DNA from: Zasmidium citrigriseum
Lineage: Eukaryota; Ascomycota; Dothideomycetes; Mycosphaerellales; Mycosphaerellaceae
DNA: 64,000 nt
Assembly (NCBI GenBank): GCA_002786025.1
Contig: NHNW01000002.1
Location: forward strand, 1,488,001 to 1,552,000
Reading direction: 5' to 3'
Part shown: piece by piece, positions 31,971-42,241 of the stretch
How the letters are laid out: every line of letters starts with the position of its first letter
How positions within the stretch are numbered: position 1 is the first letter of the stretch
Program-made: the position numbers and the translations under genes
Notes under the pieces: model-generated
Told to the model about the DNA's origin: nothing
The model's database searches: none
What the model saw: only the letters and a program-made list of their open reading frames with translations

Positions 31971-32387
31971 ATGGCCTCATCAAGCGACCAAACTCCCATC
32001 TCACCCATCAAATTCAACAAGCCCGAGCTCACAATCTCCGCGGCCGCCATCAACAACGAGCCCATCGAGCTGGACAGCACGCCCCTATCGCCAGAAGATG
32101 CACGCATAGCGAGGCGTGGCTCAAAGGCTGAGGCTCTCGCGGCGCTGGACGCTGAGAAGGGCCTCACTCCTGCTGAGCGAGAGGTATGGTGTTCGAAATG
32201 TCTTGTGTGAGAGAGATGATGGCTGATGGGTTTCTAGAGGAGAGCGAAGCTTATCATGGAGCGAAAATCGAATCCCGCTGTCCTGGTTGATATTCCTCAA
32301 GCGCCTGCGCCGGAGGAGTTGGAGCGGTCCGGGGCTGCGAGGGATGAGGATGGGAGTGTTACTCCTAGAACGGGTGGGAGTGCATAG
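31971..32387 (+). CDS. Small hypothetical protein, 120 residues
   Basis: Exons 31971-32183 and 32238-32387, with a 54 nt intron (gtatgg...tttctag) of phase 0, encode 120 residues. The start is disordered and Ser/Thr/Pro-rich with likely phosphorylation sites (TPISPIKF, STPLSPEDARIARRGS). A charged helix spans the intron (LDAEKGLTPAERE|RRAKLIMERKSN) and looks like a coiled coil, and the C-terminus is disordered. I do not recognise a domain. The clean splice junction inside the helix and the good start context support a real gene. It may be a short nuclear or stress-type protein, but nothing in the sequence names a function. Confidence 0.65.
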
Positions 32388-32698
32388 ATCGCACTGTATG
32401 TCGAGGACGAGCTGGTGGTTATGCATGGCAGAATATGCTGACGATGTGTCTAGACCTCTACCCCGTCTCAAGCATCCTGGCCAACGTCTCAGTCCATCTG
32501 ACTTGATATCCCGTCTACGAAATATCTGCCGGATCTGGCTAAATCCGCTCATCGCCCTTTGTTCGGCCCACTCGCTTTATTGTCTCCCTGCAACGGACTT
32601 GTCATCCTCGTATGGAGCCTCAAATTTCTTTGTTCGACAAGATCTCTTAGCCAGCTGGACAACTCAGCTTTTGTCCATACGCCACATTCGCTATCGCC
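32388..32698. other. Intergenic
   Basis: About 310 bp with no gene seen; leader of the large Ser/Pro-rich protein gene. Confidence 0.5.
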
Positions 32699-35092
32699 AT
32701 GTACCTCGACAACCGGCCAGCGTCGACGTTCCAGCATACACCAGGCTGGGCTATGCCCACCGCGCCACAGCCCCCGGGCACGCTCAAGAGGCCGCCTGTC
32801 ACCAACGCTGGGGCATCTTCGTCTTCATCTCGAGGGACGAGACCGCAACTCGTGATCTCGGGGTCTTCTTCGTCTTCGCTTGGTGGATTGGAGCAGCACG
32901 TTCCGTCTTTTCAGAGTTTCATCAAACGGACGCCGTCTGTGGATTCGGAGCAGGATAAGCCACTGCCTCCGACGCCTCTGGAAGCAAAGCAATCTTTCAT
33001 ACCCCTGACGGACGGTCTGGATAGGCGGTCATCAAGCGTTTATAGTCGAACACCGAGCCAGTTCGCTCCTCAGACGCCGCCGTGGAAAGCAGAGGATCCT
33101 GATGCCGACTCGGCTCTTCTGTTTCGACCAGTTGCGTACAGTGCTAGCTCGCCAGATCTTTCTAGGACTTCGGAGATCTCAGCGCCATTTCTTCTGGAGC
33201 CGCGGACGTTCTCGCCTCTCATTGAAAGTCCACGAGCGACGACGGTGGCGTCGAATTCGCCTCCAGAATCTCGAACGCAGAGTCTGATGGTCTCAATGAT
33301 GAGCCCTGCTCCTGAGCCTCGAGCTCCTCCTCCAATCCCTCTACCTCCGATTGATACGAAACTCCAGCTGGCATCGCCCACATTGACTTCACCTCCGCGG
33401 ACATCACCCTTGATGTATCATGGCCCTCGCCAGCCGGTGAAAACGGTCTCACTGGAGAAAGCGAAGGAAAATATGAAAGCTCCTGGCGCTGTGCCGCTAT
33501 TGCCGGAAGAGCTTCGAGCACAAGCATTGAAGAAAGTTCGATCTCAGGGGCACATACGATTGGAGAGTATTGATATCTTTGGTGGGGCTTCAAAGACGCC
33601 ACAGCCCCCTGCTATTCCTACGATGATCGATCGACAAGGGCGAGAGAGGAGCTTGCAGACCCCGCCAGAAATACAGACTCCGAAGCAAGATTACGCTTTC
33701 CCGAGTCCTAGCCTTCCCAAGACGAGTGCTGCTTACAATGCGTTTCCGGTTGGATCGGGACCTGTCAGGGAGATGGCTCCTCCACGTACGGATGACTCCA
33801 GTGAATCCAGAGCAACCTGGCGGCAGCTCTCTCAAGATGGGACGGAAGAGCCGAGAGGACGACCGTTGGAGAGGCAGCAGAACCCTGGACCCCGGCAGTC
33901 ACAGACCTTGGCGAAGGAGTATCATTCATTACTCAGCCAGCAGCAGCATAGACAAGCCTCCGAGTCTCCGGGGTATAGCTCCGATGAGAGTATTCGAACG
34001 CACATGAAGATGGTCCCACAGCCGCTGTTTGGAGCCAAGCAGCCTCCAAGGTCGAGAAGGTCGGACAGCTCGCACAAAAGCAACTCATCAGTCTCTCCCT
34101 TCAACATCCACAAGAGAGGCAGAAGTGATGGGAGTACATCGTCAACGAATCGATCTACTGGCTTCGGGCTGCGTCTTTCCTTGGAGACATCTGAGTCAAA
34201 GCATCGCACAAGTAGCACAACTGGCATGATCCCAATCTCTCCCCCAACGGACATGGAAGTCAAACGATCCAAGCCACCGGACATCGATACGAATCGATGG
34301 CAGCCCAACCCACGCAAGCCCAAGAACCACATCCGCGAGAACAGTCGGGAGTCATCTTTCTACCCACATGTCATGCGCCGCAAACCCTCCAAGAAGCAAG
34401 AGCCTGCTTTACCTCCAGGCAAGCCTCTCCTAGCCGCAGAAGTCATCGCCCAAAAGCTCAAGACACCAGAGTCAACGCCCGACACTTCACCCATGCAAAG
34501 CAGTCCCATCGTGACCACACACAGGAGAAAGGAGTCCAGCGCCGCAGGCTCTGAAAAAGAGAAAAAGAAGTTCCTCCACCGCTTCGCCAAAGGACGTCGA
34601 AGGTCATCCGCCATATCAAACCGCTCCCCCAGTCCCGGCAAATCCCAAGCCTCAGCGACGTCTCCCCATCTCTTTCCCAGCCCGGTCAAGACCGCCGCAG
34701 TTCACCTCGGCTGGTCAGACACCGCGAAAAGAAACTTCGACGAATCACGCTCGCCGCCTTCAACGCCTCGTGGTGGACCGCCGAGACTCACGCATATCAC
34801 CACTCCAATGAAACCTATGGATGATAGTAAGTCGGCGTTGACACAGGAGCCTGAGAGTCCGAGTAGTGCGAGACGACCAAGCTTATTTGGAAGTGTGTTG
34901 GAGAGTTGGAGAGAGAATAAGGCGGCGAGGAGGAGGGAGGATCTCAAGAAAATGATCAGGGTTGTACCCGTGGAGAGTCCGGGCGAGGGGGTTGAGGAGA
35001 AGGGCGAGCTGAAGAGGAGGAGTAGTATGTTTCCTGCGGGAGCTGCGGTTAGTTTGTTGCCGAGGAGGAGTAGTACTTATGGGTGGATGTGA
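32699..35092 (+). CDS. Large disordered Ser/Pro-rich protein, 797 residues
   Basis: Single-exon protein without a recognisable folded domain. It is rich in Ser, Pro, Arg and Thr throughout, with many SP/TP dipeptides that suit proline-directed kinases, including clusters such as PLPPTPLEAKQ and LTSPPRTSPL. A stretch of order may lie at KAPGAVPLLPEELRAQALKK (about residues 260-290). The C-terminal third has basic blocks (HRRKESSAAGSEKEKKKFLHR, then RFAKGRRRSS) that could be nuclear-localisation or membrane-binding sequences. A short helix, SVLESWRENKAARRREDLKK, lies close to the end. The layout is like cell-polarity or cortex scaffolds, but this is a guess from composition. The start at 32699 is the first ATG after a stop in frame. 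Confidence 0.75.
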   Translation: MYLDNRPASTFQHTPGWAMPTAPQPPGTLKRPPVTNAGASSSSSRGTRPQLVISGSSSSSLGGLEQHVPSFQSFIKRTPSVDSEQDKPLPPTPLEAKQSFIPLTDGLDRRSSSVYSRTPSQFAPQTPPWKAEDPDADSALLFRPVAYSASSPDLSRTSEISAPFLLEPRTFSPLIESPRATTVASNSPPESRTQSLMVSMMSPAPEPRAPPPIPLPPIDTKLQLASPTLTSPPRTSPLMYHGPRQPVKTVSLEKAKENMKAPGAVPLLPEELRAQALKKVRSQGHIRLESIDIFGGASKTPQPPAIPTMIDRQGRERSLQTPPEIQTPKQDYAFPSPSLPKTSAAYNAFPVGSGPVREMAPPRTDDSSESRATWRQLSQDGTEEPRGRPLERQQNPGPRQSQTLAKEYHSLLSQQQHRQASESPGYSSDESIRTHMKMVPQPLFGAKQPPRSRRSDSSHKSNSSVSPFNIHKRGRSDGSTSSTNRSTGFGLRLSLETSESKHRTSSTTGMIPISPPTDMEVKRSKPPDIDTNRWQPNPRKPKNHIRENSRESSFYPHVMRRKPSKKQEPALPPGKPLLAAEVIAQKLKTPESTPDTSPMQSSPIVTTHRRKESSAAGSEKEKKKFLHRFAKGRRRSSAISNRSPSPGKSQASATSPHLFPSPVKTAAVHLGWSDTAKRNFDESRSPPSTPRGGPPRLTHITTPMKPMDDSKSALTQEPESPSSARRPSLFGSVLESWRENKAARRREDLKKMIRVVPVESPGEGVEEKGELKRRSSMFPAGAAVSLLPRRSSTYGWM

Positions 35093-35485
35093 TATGTCCA
35101 AGGAGGGAGAAGAGAGTTTGTGTTGCGATTTGGCTTTGGTCATGGGTATGAGTCTTCTGATTGTGGGCGGCATATTCCTCATGTCATAAGGTGGGAGCTT
35201 GAAGGCAAGAACATCGTTGCGATTGCCTGTCCACACGTACTAGACTATTCTGTAGTCAGCATACGGTTTGCAATCGTTTGGGCGTTGACATGGGGTATGC
35301 GCTCATGTGCCAGGGGCAAATGAACAATTACTTAGTCAGTGATTCACTCACATGGTGATCCAAAAGTTGGACATTATAAAGTCCTTCATTGCAGCACTCT
35401 TGACCCTCTCACCAATCGAACGTCCGAAACTTCAAGATCCACCAGCTCTCTGCCTTATCCTGCAGTTCCGAACAAGCCACCGAAT
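35093..35485. other. Intergenic, promoter of the first BTB gene
   Basis: About 390 bp. The string tataaa at 35375-35380 stands 111 bp before the ATG of BTB gene A and is a TATA candidate. No gene is seen. Confidence 0.5.
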
Positions 35486-36292
35486 ATGTCTTCAAGGGAC
35501 TTTGCGATCGATGCGGTGATTGAAGGCCTTCATAGGCAAGTATTCCCTGAGTCTGATGATCATCTCCCGTTGGATGCTTTAGCTGACGGCGAAAACATGG
35601 AAAGCCTGAGGGAAAGCAAAACCACGTCAGATCTGATACTCGTGTCAGACAAAGGCGCCCAATGGCACATTCACAAGATCGTTGTTCATATGCACTCCGA
35701 GCCATTGTACCACCTATGCGAGAAGGAACTTATGGGCAAAGACGGGGAGAAAAAGCTCAGGCTGATTGGCTTCGAAGATTGCGTTATAAACGCCATGGTC
35801 GATCATCTTTATCTTGTGCCCTTCATCTTGCCACCGTACGAGCCCCACGGTAGCGCCAGCGAGTGGAGTCAGAAGATTTACATCAATCGCTTGGTCGAGC
35901 TCTGGCGTCTATCTCGCCTTTACAACATCAAAATTCTGGACAAAATGGTCCTTGCCACATTCGAGAGCTTTGTCATCGACTGCTACAGGAACATTGAGTC
36001 TCTCGAGACAATCGTGGAAGCCTGCTTCGAGATCGACGCCTTTCCCACCGCAATGTGGGATGTCTTGGTCAGGGATTCGGCTCGCAGACTTGTGGCAGTG
36101 AGAGAGTTGGAGGCTGACGAGCGACATGAGTTCTTCAAGCGGCATCCACGTTTCGCTGTGGATGTGTTGCAGTGTGTGCTGGTCGACTTTCACCCTTATG
36201 AGACACGAAAGGTTTCTCACGACATCGCAATGAGCGAAGAGCGTCGCAGACGGAGCGCGAGTGCCACGTCTGCCCGACCACATGACGAGTGA
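35486..36292 (+). CDS. BTB/POZ-domain protein A (first gene of left array)
   Basis: A 268-residue protein, single exon. BTB domain at about 45-150: TSDLILVSDKGAQWHIHKIVVHMHSE aligns with the siblings' core (SDFTI......W.VHK.VL..HSD), though here SEPLYHL replaces SDVLYRM. The part after the BTB has the array's second hallmark, ELWRLSRLYNIKILDKMVLATF, followed by AMWDVLVRD and a terminal HPRFAVDVLQ. BTB domains are dimerisation modules and often Cullin-3 adaptors; nothing here shows which partner is used. It is the most divergent member and has neither of the two introns shared by the others. The preferred start is MSSRDFAID at 35486, since an upstream ATG at 35339 adds only leader-like residues and falls before the TATA candidate. 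Confidence 0.82.
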   Translation: MSSRDFAIDAVIEGLHRQVFPESDDHLPLDALADGENMESLRESKTTSDLILVSDKGAQWHIHKIVVHMHSEPLYHLCEKELMGKDGEKKLRLIGFEDCVINAMVDHLYLVPFILPPYEPHGSASEWSQKIYINRLVELWRLSRLYNIKILDKMVLATFESFVIDCYRNIESLETIVEACFEIDAFPTAMWDVLVRDSARRLVAVRELEADERHEFFKRHPRFAVDVLQCVLVDFHPYETRKVSHDIAMSEERRRRSASATSARPHDE

Positions 36293-37103
36293 CCGACAAG
36301 GCTGAGCTTAGCGTTGAAACTTGTCTCCCACTGCAGCTCGTTGAATCTGGTACTGCTACTCTTTGTATTAATGGCTTTGTGGGCTACGACACGGTTGAGA
36401 CCTTCAAGTTCCTGGAAACGAGTCTCTGCCGTGCGCTAAAAACGTATTATCGAACAAGGCTGCGCCCGAAATCCGTAAGGCTCGATCCATATTCCTCACG
36501 TGTCAACATAGCTGCAACTTCTCAGTGTCTTCGTAGAATCGCAACGATACATGCAGTATCAACACCACCCGTGGTCGTGTCGTGTATGAGGATCAAGCCG
36601 TCTCCGGGAAGTCTCAGCCGAAGTAATGCGCCTCGTAAACAGACGTAGGAGGCATTTTGCGTTTGTGTCTCAATGTGGTAGCTGGGTCTTCAATCTGGAA
36701 TGAAATCAGTTCATCTATGTCTCAACGTGTTTGGATCTGCTAGTCTCCTCGCCTGGCATATTAATGCCGGCCAAGAGCGTACCTGCCACAACCTGAGCAG
36801 CATTCATTCCAATCACTCTCCAAGTACTTTCAATCCAAAGCTTTTCAGGGTGGAAATGAGCGCTTCAATCAACAAACGTCACAGAGTGGTGCAAAACATC
36901 GGACGAGTATCAGAGGGCCCATCGAATGGCCTCTGGTCTCCTGCACTCTCACCGTCACCATTCCGACTCCATCCCAGCCAGCCTTCCACCAAACCCGCTC
37001 CTCCTACAAATACAACAAATCCAAAGGATACAGATCAGAATCCCGTTTCAGACTCGCCCAGCTTGTCAATGTCTGTTCAGAAAGTTCTTGACGGACTCTA
37101 GAG
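36293..37103. other. Spacer that should hold the first exon of BTB gene B
   Basis: About 800 bp. An ATG at 36855 opens a frame (MSASINKRHRVV...) that could supply the missing N-terminus of gene B through an intron ending at 37103, but several donors fit and I could not decide. Nothing else is recognised. Confidence 0.35.
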
Positions 37104-37731
37104 CCTTCGCTTTGACGACGCCATCTCCGACTTCACTATTCGGTCGGACTCGAGCAGGGAGTGGAAGATCCACAAGGCCATCTTGTTCATACACTCCGAT
37201 GTTCTGTACCGAATGAGCACCTCTTCAAAATTTGCTGAGTCCAAGAACGGATGCGTTATTCTTGTTGGCTTCGACAATCGGATCATCGACGCCTTCGTAC
37301 AATTCTGTTACGAGCTCAAAGTTCATCACGGTCACCACGTCAAGGCTACGGGCGATGGAGACCGTCTCAAGGACTCCGTCATTTACTTTGCCGACCTTTG
37401 GCGTATTGCTGACATGTACAACATCAGCGATCTGTGCAAGGCCACACTGAAGGGACTCGAGACTTTCATCAAGAACGGCAAGGGCGAGGATGTCGAGATC
37501 ATCGAAATCATCCTCCAAACCGCGGTGGAGATCGAGGGATTCCCTTCGTCTATGTGGAAAGTTCTCGCTGAATTCTGCGCCGACGAGTGGAGTCTCTGGA
37601 GCTCGATTGATCCTCGCAAGACGAAGTTGCTGCTAAAGAAGCATCCGGATTTCGCGATCAAGGTTCTTCAGGCGATCATTTGGAAGAACAGCGACTTGCA
37701 GGGGGAGGAAGATGATGGAGATTATGACTGA
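37104..37731 (+). CDS. BTB/POZ-domain protein B (N-terminal exon unresolved)
   Basis: From an acceptor ctctagag at 37103 the frame reads LRFDDAISDFTIRSDSSREW, then KIHKAILFIHSDVLYRMSTS, a clear BTB core of the array type. It continues with LWRIADMYNISDLCKATL and ends in a lysine- and acid-rich tail (KHPDFAIKVLQAI...EEDDGDYD). Up to base 37236 this corresponds exactly, base for base in length (133 nt), to the middle exon of genes C to G. Those genes have an intron next, whereas here the frame runs straight on (GAG at 37237 matches the GAG or GAA that begins their last exons). The second intron has therefore been lost cleanly. The first exon is expected upstream with a phase-2 junction but is not certain. 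There are 209 codons from 37104, plus an unknown N-terminus of probably 15-25 residues. Confidence 0.75.
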
Positions 37732-38460
37732 GAGATTGAGAATGTGAACAACATGTATTGCAGCCTGATGCATAATGGAGAAGACAGCAAGATGGATAAT
37801 TGATCGAAAGCTGGCAATCCGATGAAGGAGAAGGAATACTATCTTTCGCACACAGCATCGTTACTGAGCCAACGACTCCATGCATAGTAGTCTGTAATAT
37901 CTGAGGCTTCTGTGAGATCCAAATGCGAACCCTTCGAAGAGACTTTCTTTCATCATCCATGACCTTAGCCAGTCAGATAACGGAGAGGACGACGAGCATG
38001 ATGGAGAGTATGAAGATGTGACCAACAACCTCGACAGCCCGAGATCGGATGATGAAAACAGCGAGGAGGATGATTGAATGAAACCAGGCAATGCAATAGG
38101 ATAGACGAATCTCGATCTCTCGATTTCAACGTCATATACAAAGCCAACGACTCGACATCTAGCAGTCGTAGTAATTGACGGTTTCAGCGAGATCGAGGTG
38201 TTCGCCATCCATAGTTTTAGCCAATGAAAGAACGAGGAGCAAGACAAGTATGAGGGAGACTCATGAGGATGCGGACCGCAACCTCCACAGCCAGATTATT
38301 GGTGAAGATGACAACAAGGATGATGATTGAACCAAACCGCAATGCGTTACAGACAGATCGCTATCTCTCGTACGCAGTGCTGTTACAAAGCCAATGACTC
38401 GATGCTCGGTGCCTCATAATCTTTTAAGTTTTCTGGAGATCCAAATGCAGATGCTTCAAA
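37732..38460 (+). repeat. Three decayed tandem copies of a BTB-gene 3' end
   Basis: Three imperfect copies of about 220-240 bp lie head to tail: roughly 37700-37945, 37990-38215 and 38240-38460. Each holds a short acidic coding-like tail ending in GAT/AAT-TGA (for example NNLDSPRSDDENSEEDD in copy 2 and RNLHSQIIGEDDNKDDD in copy 3). Each then has a shared 3' segment with ACAAAGCCAAYGACTCGA or a close variant, and GAGATCCAAATGC. The first copy overlaps the end and 3' flank of gene B. They look like remains of deleted BTB gene copies, of which only the tail and 3' untranslated part persist. Confidence 0.65.
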
Positions 38461-38863
38461 TAGAAAGTAGTCTTCCGTCTTTCCTGAACTTAAACTCTGA
38501 GCGTGGTACGGGTTCGAACATTCTCGTATATGAAGTTCCTTTGAATCTGGTTCTGAGGCTCTGCCTTTGAGATGGGAACAGCAAACACAATGCATTCGCT
38601 ATATAGCCTTGAACGTTCGGCGTTGCCAACGCCTGGCAAGTCTTCAACCATATTATCTACTCTATAATGTTCGTAAAGCCTCGACATCGTATACTATTGG
38701 CTCAGGACGTCAGTGAATGGGTGGCTTAGGCGAGCTTTTGCCACGCAGCAGAAGCCACCCACCCCTTAAAAAGCCGCCTTCTGCCGCCCTTGCCACCCTT
38801 CTCCTCTTCCACCTCTCGACCCATCACCGATCTGCTCTCCAACAACCTCGACAAGCCGTCGTC
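38461..38863. other. Spacer before BTB gene C
   Basis: About 400 bp with no gene. The string ttaaaaag at about 38765 lies roughly 100 bp before the ATG of gene C and may serve as a TATA element. The octamer found before genes D to G was not seen here. Confidence 0.45.
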
Positions 38864-39687
38864 ATGGAGCAGACGGCAGACGAGGCCGTGGACGCATACG
38901 AGGTCTCCTGGGCGAACTCTATCAGGCTAGTCTTCCCTCGAATCCGTATTCCACAGTCGCCTCGTGGAGGTGCTAACAGAAACAGACTGAAGAAGGAGAC
39001 GCATCTCCTCGACTTCTTGCTTGAATCCGACAGCGGCAAGAAGTGGTACATCCACAAGATCGTGCTCTTCAACCACTCCGATGTGCTCTATCGGATGAGT
39101 GTGGCTCAAGGCTTCAAGGTATGTTCTCCTGACGCTCCTCCCTGCAATGGCCTCGAGTCCAAAGCTGACCCCCTTTTGAGGAGGCACAGACCGGTCGAGC
39201 CAAGATCACTGGCTTCTCCGACCTGTGTATTGCTGGTCTTGTGCATTATCTGTACGAGATCAAATTCCCCTTGCCGCCGGCTCTCCCCATGAAGAAAGAA
39301 GTCAAGACCTACGAGGATGTGAAGGCATTCGTCAGCTACTTCACTGGGCTCTGGCTCCTTGCAGACATGTACAACATCCCAAAGCTCGCCGAGATGACAG
39401 CCCGCCGCTTCGACGTTTGGTTCTTCTGGGATGACGAAGAGACGGACCTCCAGATGCTCGACTGGGTGCTAAAGGCCATTGATGAGGGCGGAGATTGCCC
39501 TTCGGTGATGTTTGATGGGCTGGTGAAGCGTGTCGCTACAGCATTCCGGGGAGATCAGGATTATGAGGGCGATGGGCTGAAGGAGGTGCTGGATAGGCAC
39601 CGCGACTTCTGTGTTGAGGTGCTGTACGCCATGGTCAAGAAGAGTCCTCGTCCACAGGAGGCTCAGGAGGTCCTGCAAGGCACTTGA
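38864..39687 (+). CDS. BTB/POZ-domain protein C
   Basis: A 233-residue protein. Exons are 38864-38925, 38986-39118 (133 nt) and 39181-39687. The BTB core reads LLDFLLESDSGKKW then YIHKIVLFNHSDVLYRMSVA. The last exon holds LWLLADMYNIPKLAEMTARRF and a C-terminal helix ending RHRDFCVEVLYAMVKK. The first intron has a GC donor (ag|gctagt) if the phase-2 position of the sibling genes is kept. It is 60 nt long with no stop codon, so an unspliced message would still be in frame with 20 extra residues. The second intron (gtatgt...ttttgag, 62 nt) is phase 0, as in D to G. The acceptor could also be one codon later. The family role is probably protein-protein adaptor; no substrate-recruiting domain is visible. 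Confidence 0.82.
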
Positions 39688-40097
39688 AGACATCTTCAAT
39701 GCTTCGAGGCGTATCGATGGGCGACAGAATCGTACTAGTACGTTGGTTAAAACGGGATACAGTCAGCGGACTAGAAATTGGTACCGTGTCAGATTCCTCG
39801 TTCTCAACTCTCCGTGGCAGTCAGAGCTGTCTGTGCCACCGAAACTCATAATGAGACCTTCAGTATTCGCTCTTAATATTCGAGATTATTCGTTGAGACT
39901 TTTTCTGATGTGCATGGTTCAAGCCTCTAGCATGTGAAAGCTGATGTGAGTGAATGATAAGCACCCGGCCCGCTTGGACCGAGCTTCCAGCTCCTGTCGC
40001 AGCCCCTCGTCAAGATGCGACGCACTCATCCTTTGCATTTCGTTGACGCAGCGTCTGGCAAGGCATTGCAAGCCACAATCTCCGGATGGCCAATGCG
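39688..40097. other. Spacer before BTB gene D
   Basis: About 410 bp with no gene other than the octamer at 39930-39937. Confidence 0.5.
39930..39937 (+). promoter_or_regulatory. Shared octamer GCATGTGA before BTB gene D
   Basis: The octamer, followed by AAG, lies 168 bp before the ATG. The flank ttctgatg...catggttcaagcctcta resembles that at the same motif before gene E. It contains the E-box CATGTG. Confidence 0.45.
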
Positions 40098-40862
40098 ATG
40101 GAGAAGACTAGGCGGGTCGTCATGGCCAGCCTTAAGGCGTGAGCATAACATCTGTTTCATTGCATACATCTCTGCTAATTGCCACTTAGACTCCGCCATC
40201 AGGGCGACATCTCGGACTTCACCATCGCTTCGTCCTCGGGAAAGACATGGCGCGTGCACAAGGCGGTCCTGTTCATGTGGTCGGACGTACTGTTTCGCAT
40301 GAGTACTTCCAAAGAGTTCGTGGTAGGTTGATACAGCGATGTTGCGGATGGCTTCACCTTGAGATCTGCGCTCACAACTTCATAGGAATGTCAGACTGGT
40401 CGCGTGGAGCTGAAAGATGTGGGAGATCGTGCGATTGAGTTGATGATTGACCTTCTCTATGACCCATTTAAAGAGGAGCAAGAAATGATCATCAGCGAGA
40501 GCATGAAGAAAGAGGGATACGTGGAGGGCGTCACGGACAGTGCCGTGGTGTTCGTCGAGACGTGGCAACTCGGAGACATGTACGATATAAAGCGGCTGAA
40601 GACGTGGGCAGTGGCAGGGTTCAAATCTTGCTTTGATCACTGGTCGAATCTGGCAAGGATTATTCAGGGGATCATGGACAAGAGCGACAACCTGGATGAG
40701 TTTCCGAGCCCTTTGTGGAATATCATGGTCGATGAGCTGGCTAGCAAACTCCGCTGTTCCAGCAAGAACCCTGACACCGAGGCGGACGATCTATTCTTGA
40801 AGTATCCTGAGATTTCTCGGGATGTCTTGAAGAAGATCCTCAGCGAAGACTATTGGGACTAG
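40098..40862 (+). CDS. BTB/POZ-domain protein D
   Basis: A 216-residue protein. Exons are 40098-40138, 40190-40322 (133 nt) and 40386-40862; the introns are 51 nt (phase 2) and 63 nt (phase 0). BTB core: DISDFTIASSSGKTW, then RVHKAVLFMWSDVLFRMSTS. The last exon starts ECQTGRVELKDVGDRAIELM and continues with TWQLGDMYDIKRLKTWAVAGF, the second conserved block of this array. It ends with a long helical region (FPSPLWNIMVDELASKL) and KYPEISRDVLKKIL. The short first exon MEKTRRVVMASL is typical of the array. No C-terminal domain such as Kelch, zinc finger or MATH is present, so these are minimal BTB-plus-helical (BACK-like) proteins. Confidence 0.85.
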
Positions 40863-41018
40863 CACGATTGCAATCCAGATCTTCGAGGCTGGCAAAGCAT
40901 AGAAGGTAGAAAGCAATGCGCACTTTGCGCGGGAGAAGTGCAAAGAGTTTTCCGACACCTTTCTCAACATTCGAGTGTCTTATTTTCGTCCTACATTCTT
41001 TGATGGTCAAAGCGTTCC

Positions 41019-41026
41019 GCATGTGA
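41019..41026 (+). promoter_or_regulatory. Shared octamer GCATGTGA before BTB gene E
   Basis: It lies 104 bp before the ATG and is followed by AAG, as before gene D. Confidence 0.45.
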
Positions 41027-41122
41027 AAGCCTTGGCCTCAAAGTTTGCGCGCTGAGCTTCGCTTCGGTTATAACGACCAAACTTCGTCACACACCTCCAC
41101 CATCCATCCACTCATCGTCATC

Positions 41123-41931
41123 ATGGATTTCTCAAACTATGGAGTATCGCAAATGTGAGATTATGATCATGGAGCCTTTGTTGAGTGTCACTAATGGAAA
41201 CGATTGCAGGCTCGACACCGAAACGGCCCTCCGCGACTTCACAATCGCGTCTCAGCATGGAAGAGAGTGGAAAGTCCATAAGCTCGTATTGCATGTGCAC
41301 TCGGACGTACTCTATCGCATGAGCACTTCGGCCGATTTCATTGTGAGCATTATCTCGTTCTAGCAACAACCTCTGCTAATGTACTTGGGATCAGGAATGC
41401 CAAACCGGACGCGCTGTACTGAAAGACGAAGACGAAGACTGCATAGACGCCATGCTGCGTTATTTCTACAGTACGATGATCGACCTGTACAACTTTCTGG
41501 GCGAGGACCCAGAGGACGAGGAGCCGACCTACACCAGCGAGGGTTTGAAGCAACTTGTCCGCTTCGTTAGCGGGATGTGGACTCTTGGAGACAAGTACAA
41601 CATCCCAGGCATGCAGGTTGAGGCTACTGTTGGTTTCAAGATATGGCTCATCAATCACTTAAGCGCGGAAGACAAGTTTGACATCGTCGATCAGACCATT
41701 GACGCGCTCAGCAAGCTCGATTGGGTGCCAGACGACATTTGGATCGTCGTTGTTGACTTCACCGCCAACTTTCTACGACACCCACACCAGCATTCGGTTC
41801 AAGACGTCAAGAGAGTTCTCGACAAGCATCCCGAGTTTGCTTTGGAGGTGCTGAAGAAGATGATTGCGTCCAACTATCGGGCACCACGTCAGCCATCACC
41901 GGAGTCATGGGACACCGTTGGAGCGACTTGA
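41123..41931 (+). CDS. BTB/POZ-domain protein E
   Basis: A 233-residue protein. Exons are 41123-41154, 41210-41342 (133 nt) and 41395-41931; the introns of 55 nt (phase 2) and 52 nt (phase 0) fall at the same places as in C, D, F and G. BTB core: ALRDFTIASQHGREW then KVHKLVLHVHSDVLYRMSTS. The last exon begins ECQTGRAVLKDEDEDCIDAM and includes an acidic insert (GEDPEDEEPTY) before GMWTLGDKYNIPGMQVEATV. The C-terminal part DDIWIVVVDFTANFL...KHPEFALEVLKKMI follows the array pattern. Only ten residues precede the first intron. Sequence identity to D and F is highest around the BTB core and falls off strongly afterwards, as expected of diversifying paralogs. Confidence 0.86.
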
Positions 41932-42113
41932 GGAGGGACTCGTTGTTGCTGCGCCTGGGGACGTTGGGATACAGCGGCTGGGCGATCTTAGCATGCACTT
42001 ACAACCAAGCTGCTAGTGGTGATGGTCCGCAAGCCAGATATTTGAGAGGTCAGAATGCAATCGAGAGACACTTGAAATCGTGCCTTCCTATTTCGTAGTG
42101 GTCCGAGCTTTGC

Positions 42114-42121
42114 GCATGTGA
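42114..42121 (+). promoter_or_regulatory. Shared octamer GCATGTGA before BTB gene F
   Basis: It lies 128 bp before the ATG, preceded by agctttgc. A similar agcttttc precedes the copy at gene G. Confidence 0.45.
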
Positions 42122-42241
42122 TCTCCCGCTTGCCCGCACTCCAAATTCGAAAGTCTGAGCTCAACTTCCTCTCGCCACTCACTCTCCACAACACAAGCGC
42201 ACAGGACTGTCGCGCTCCACGGCGAGCGACTGCACAACACC

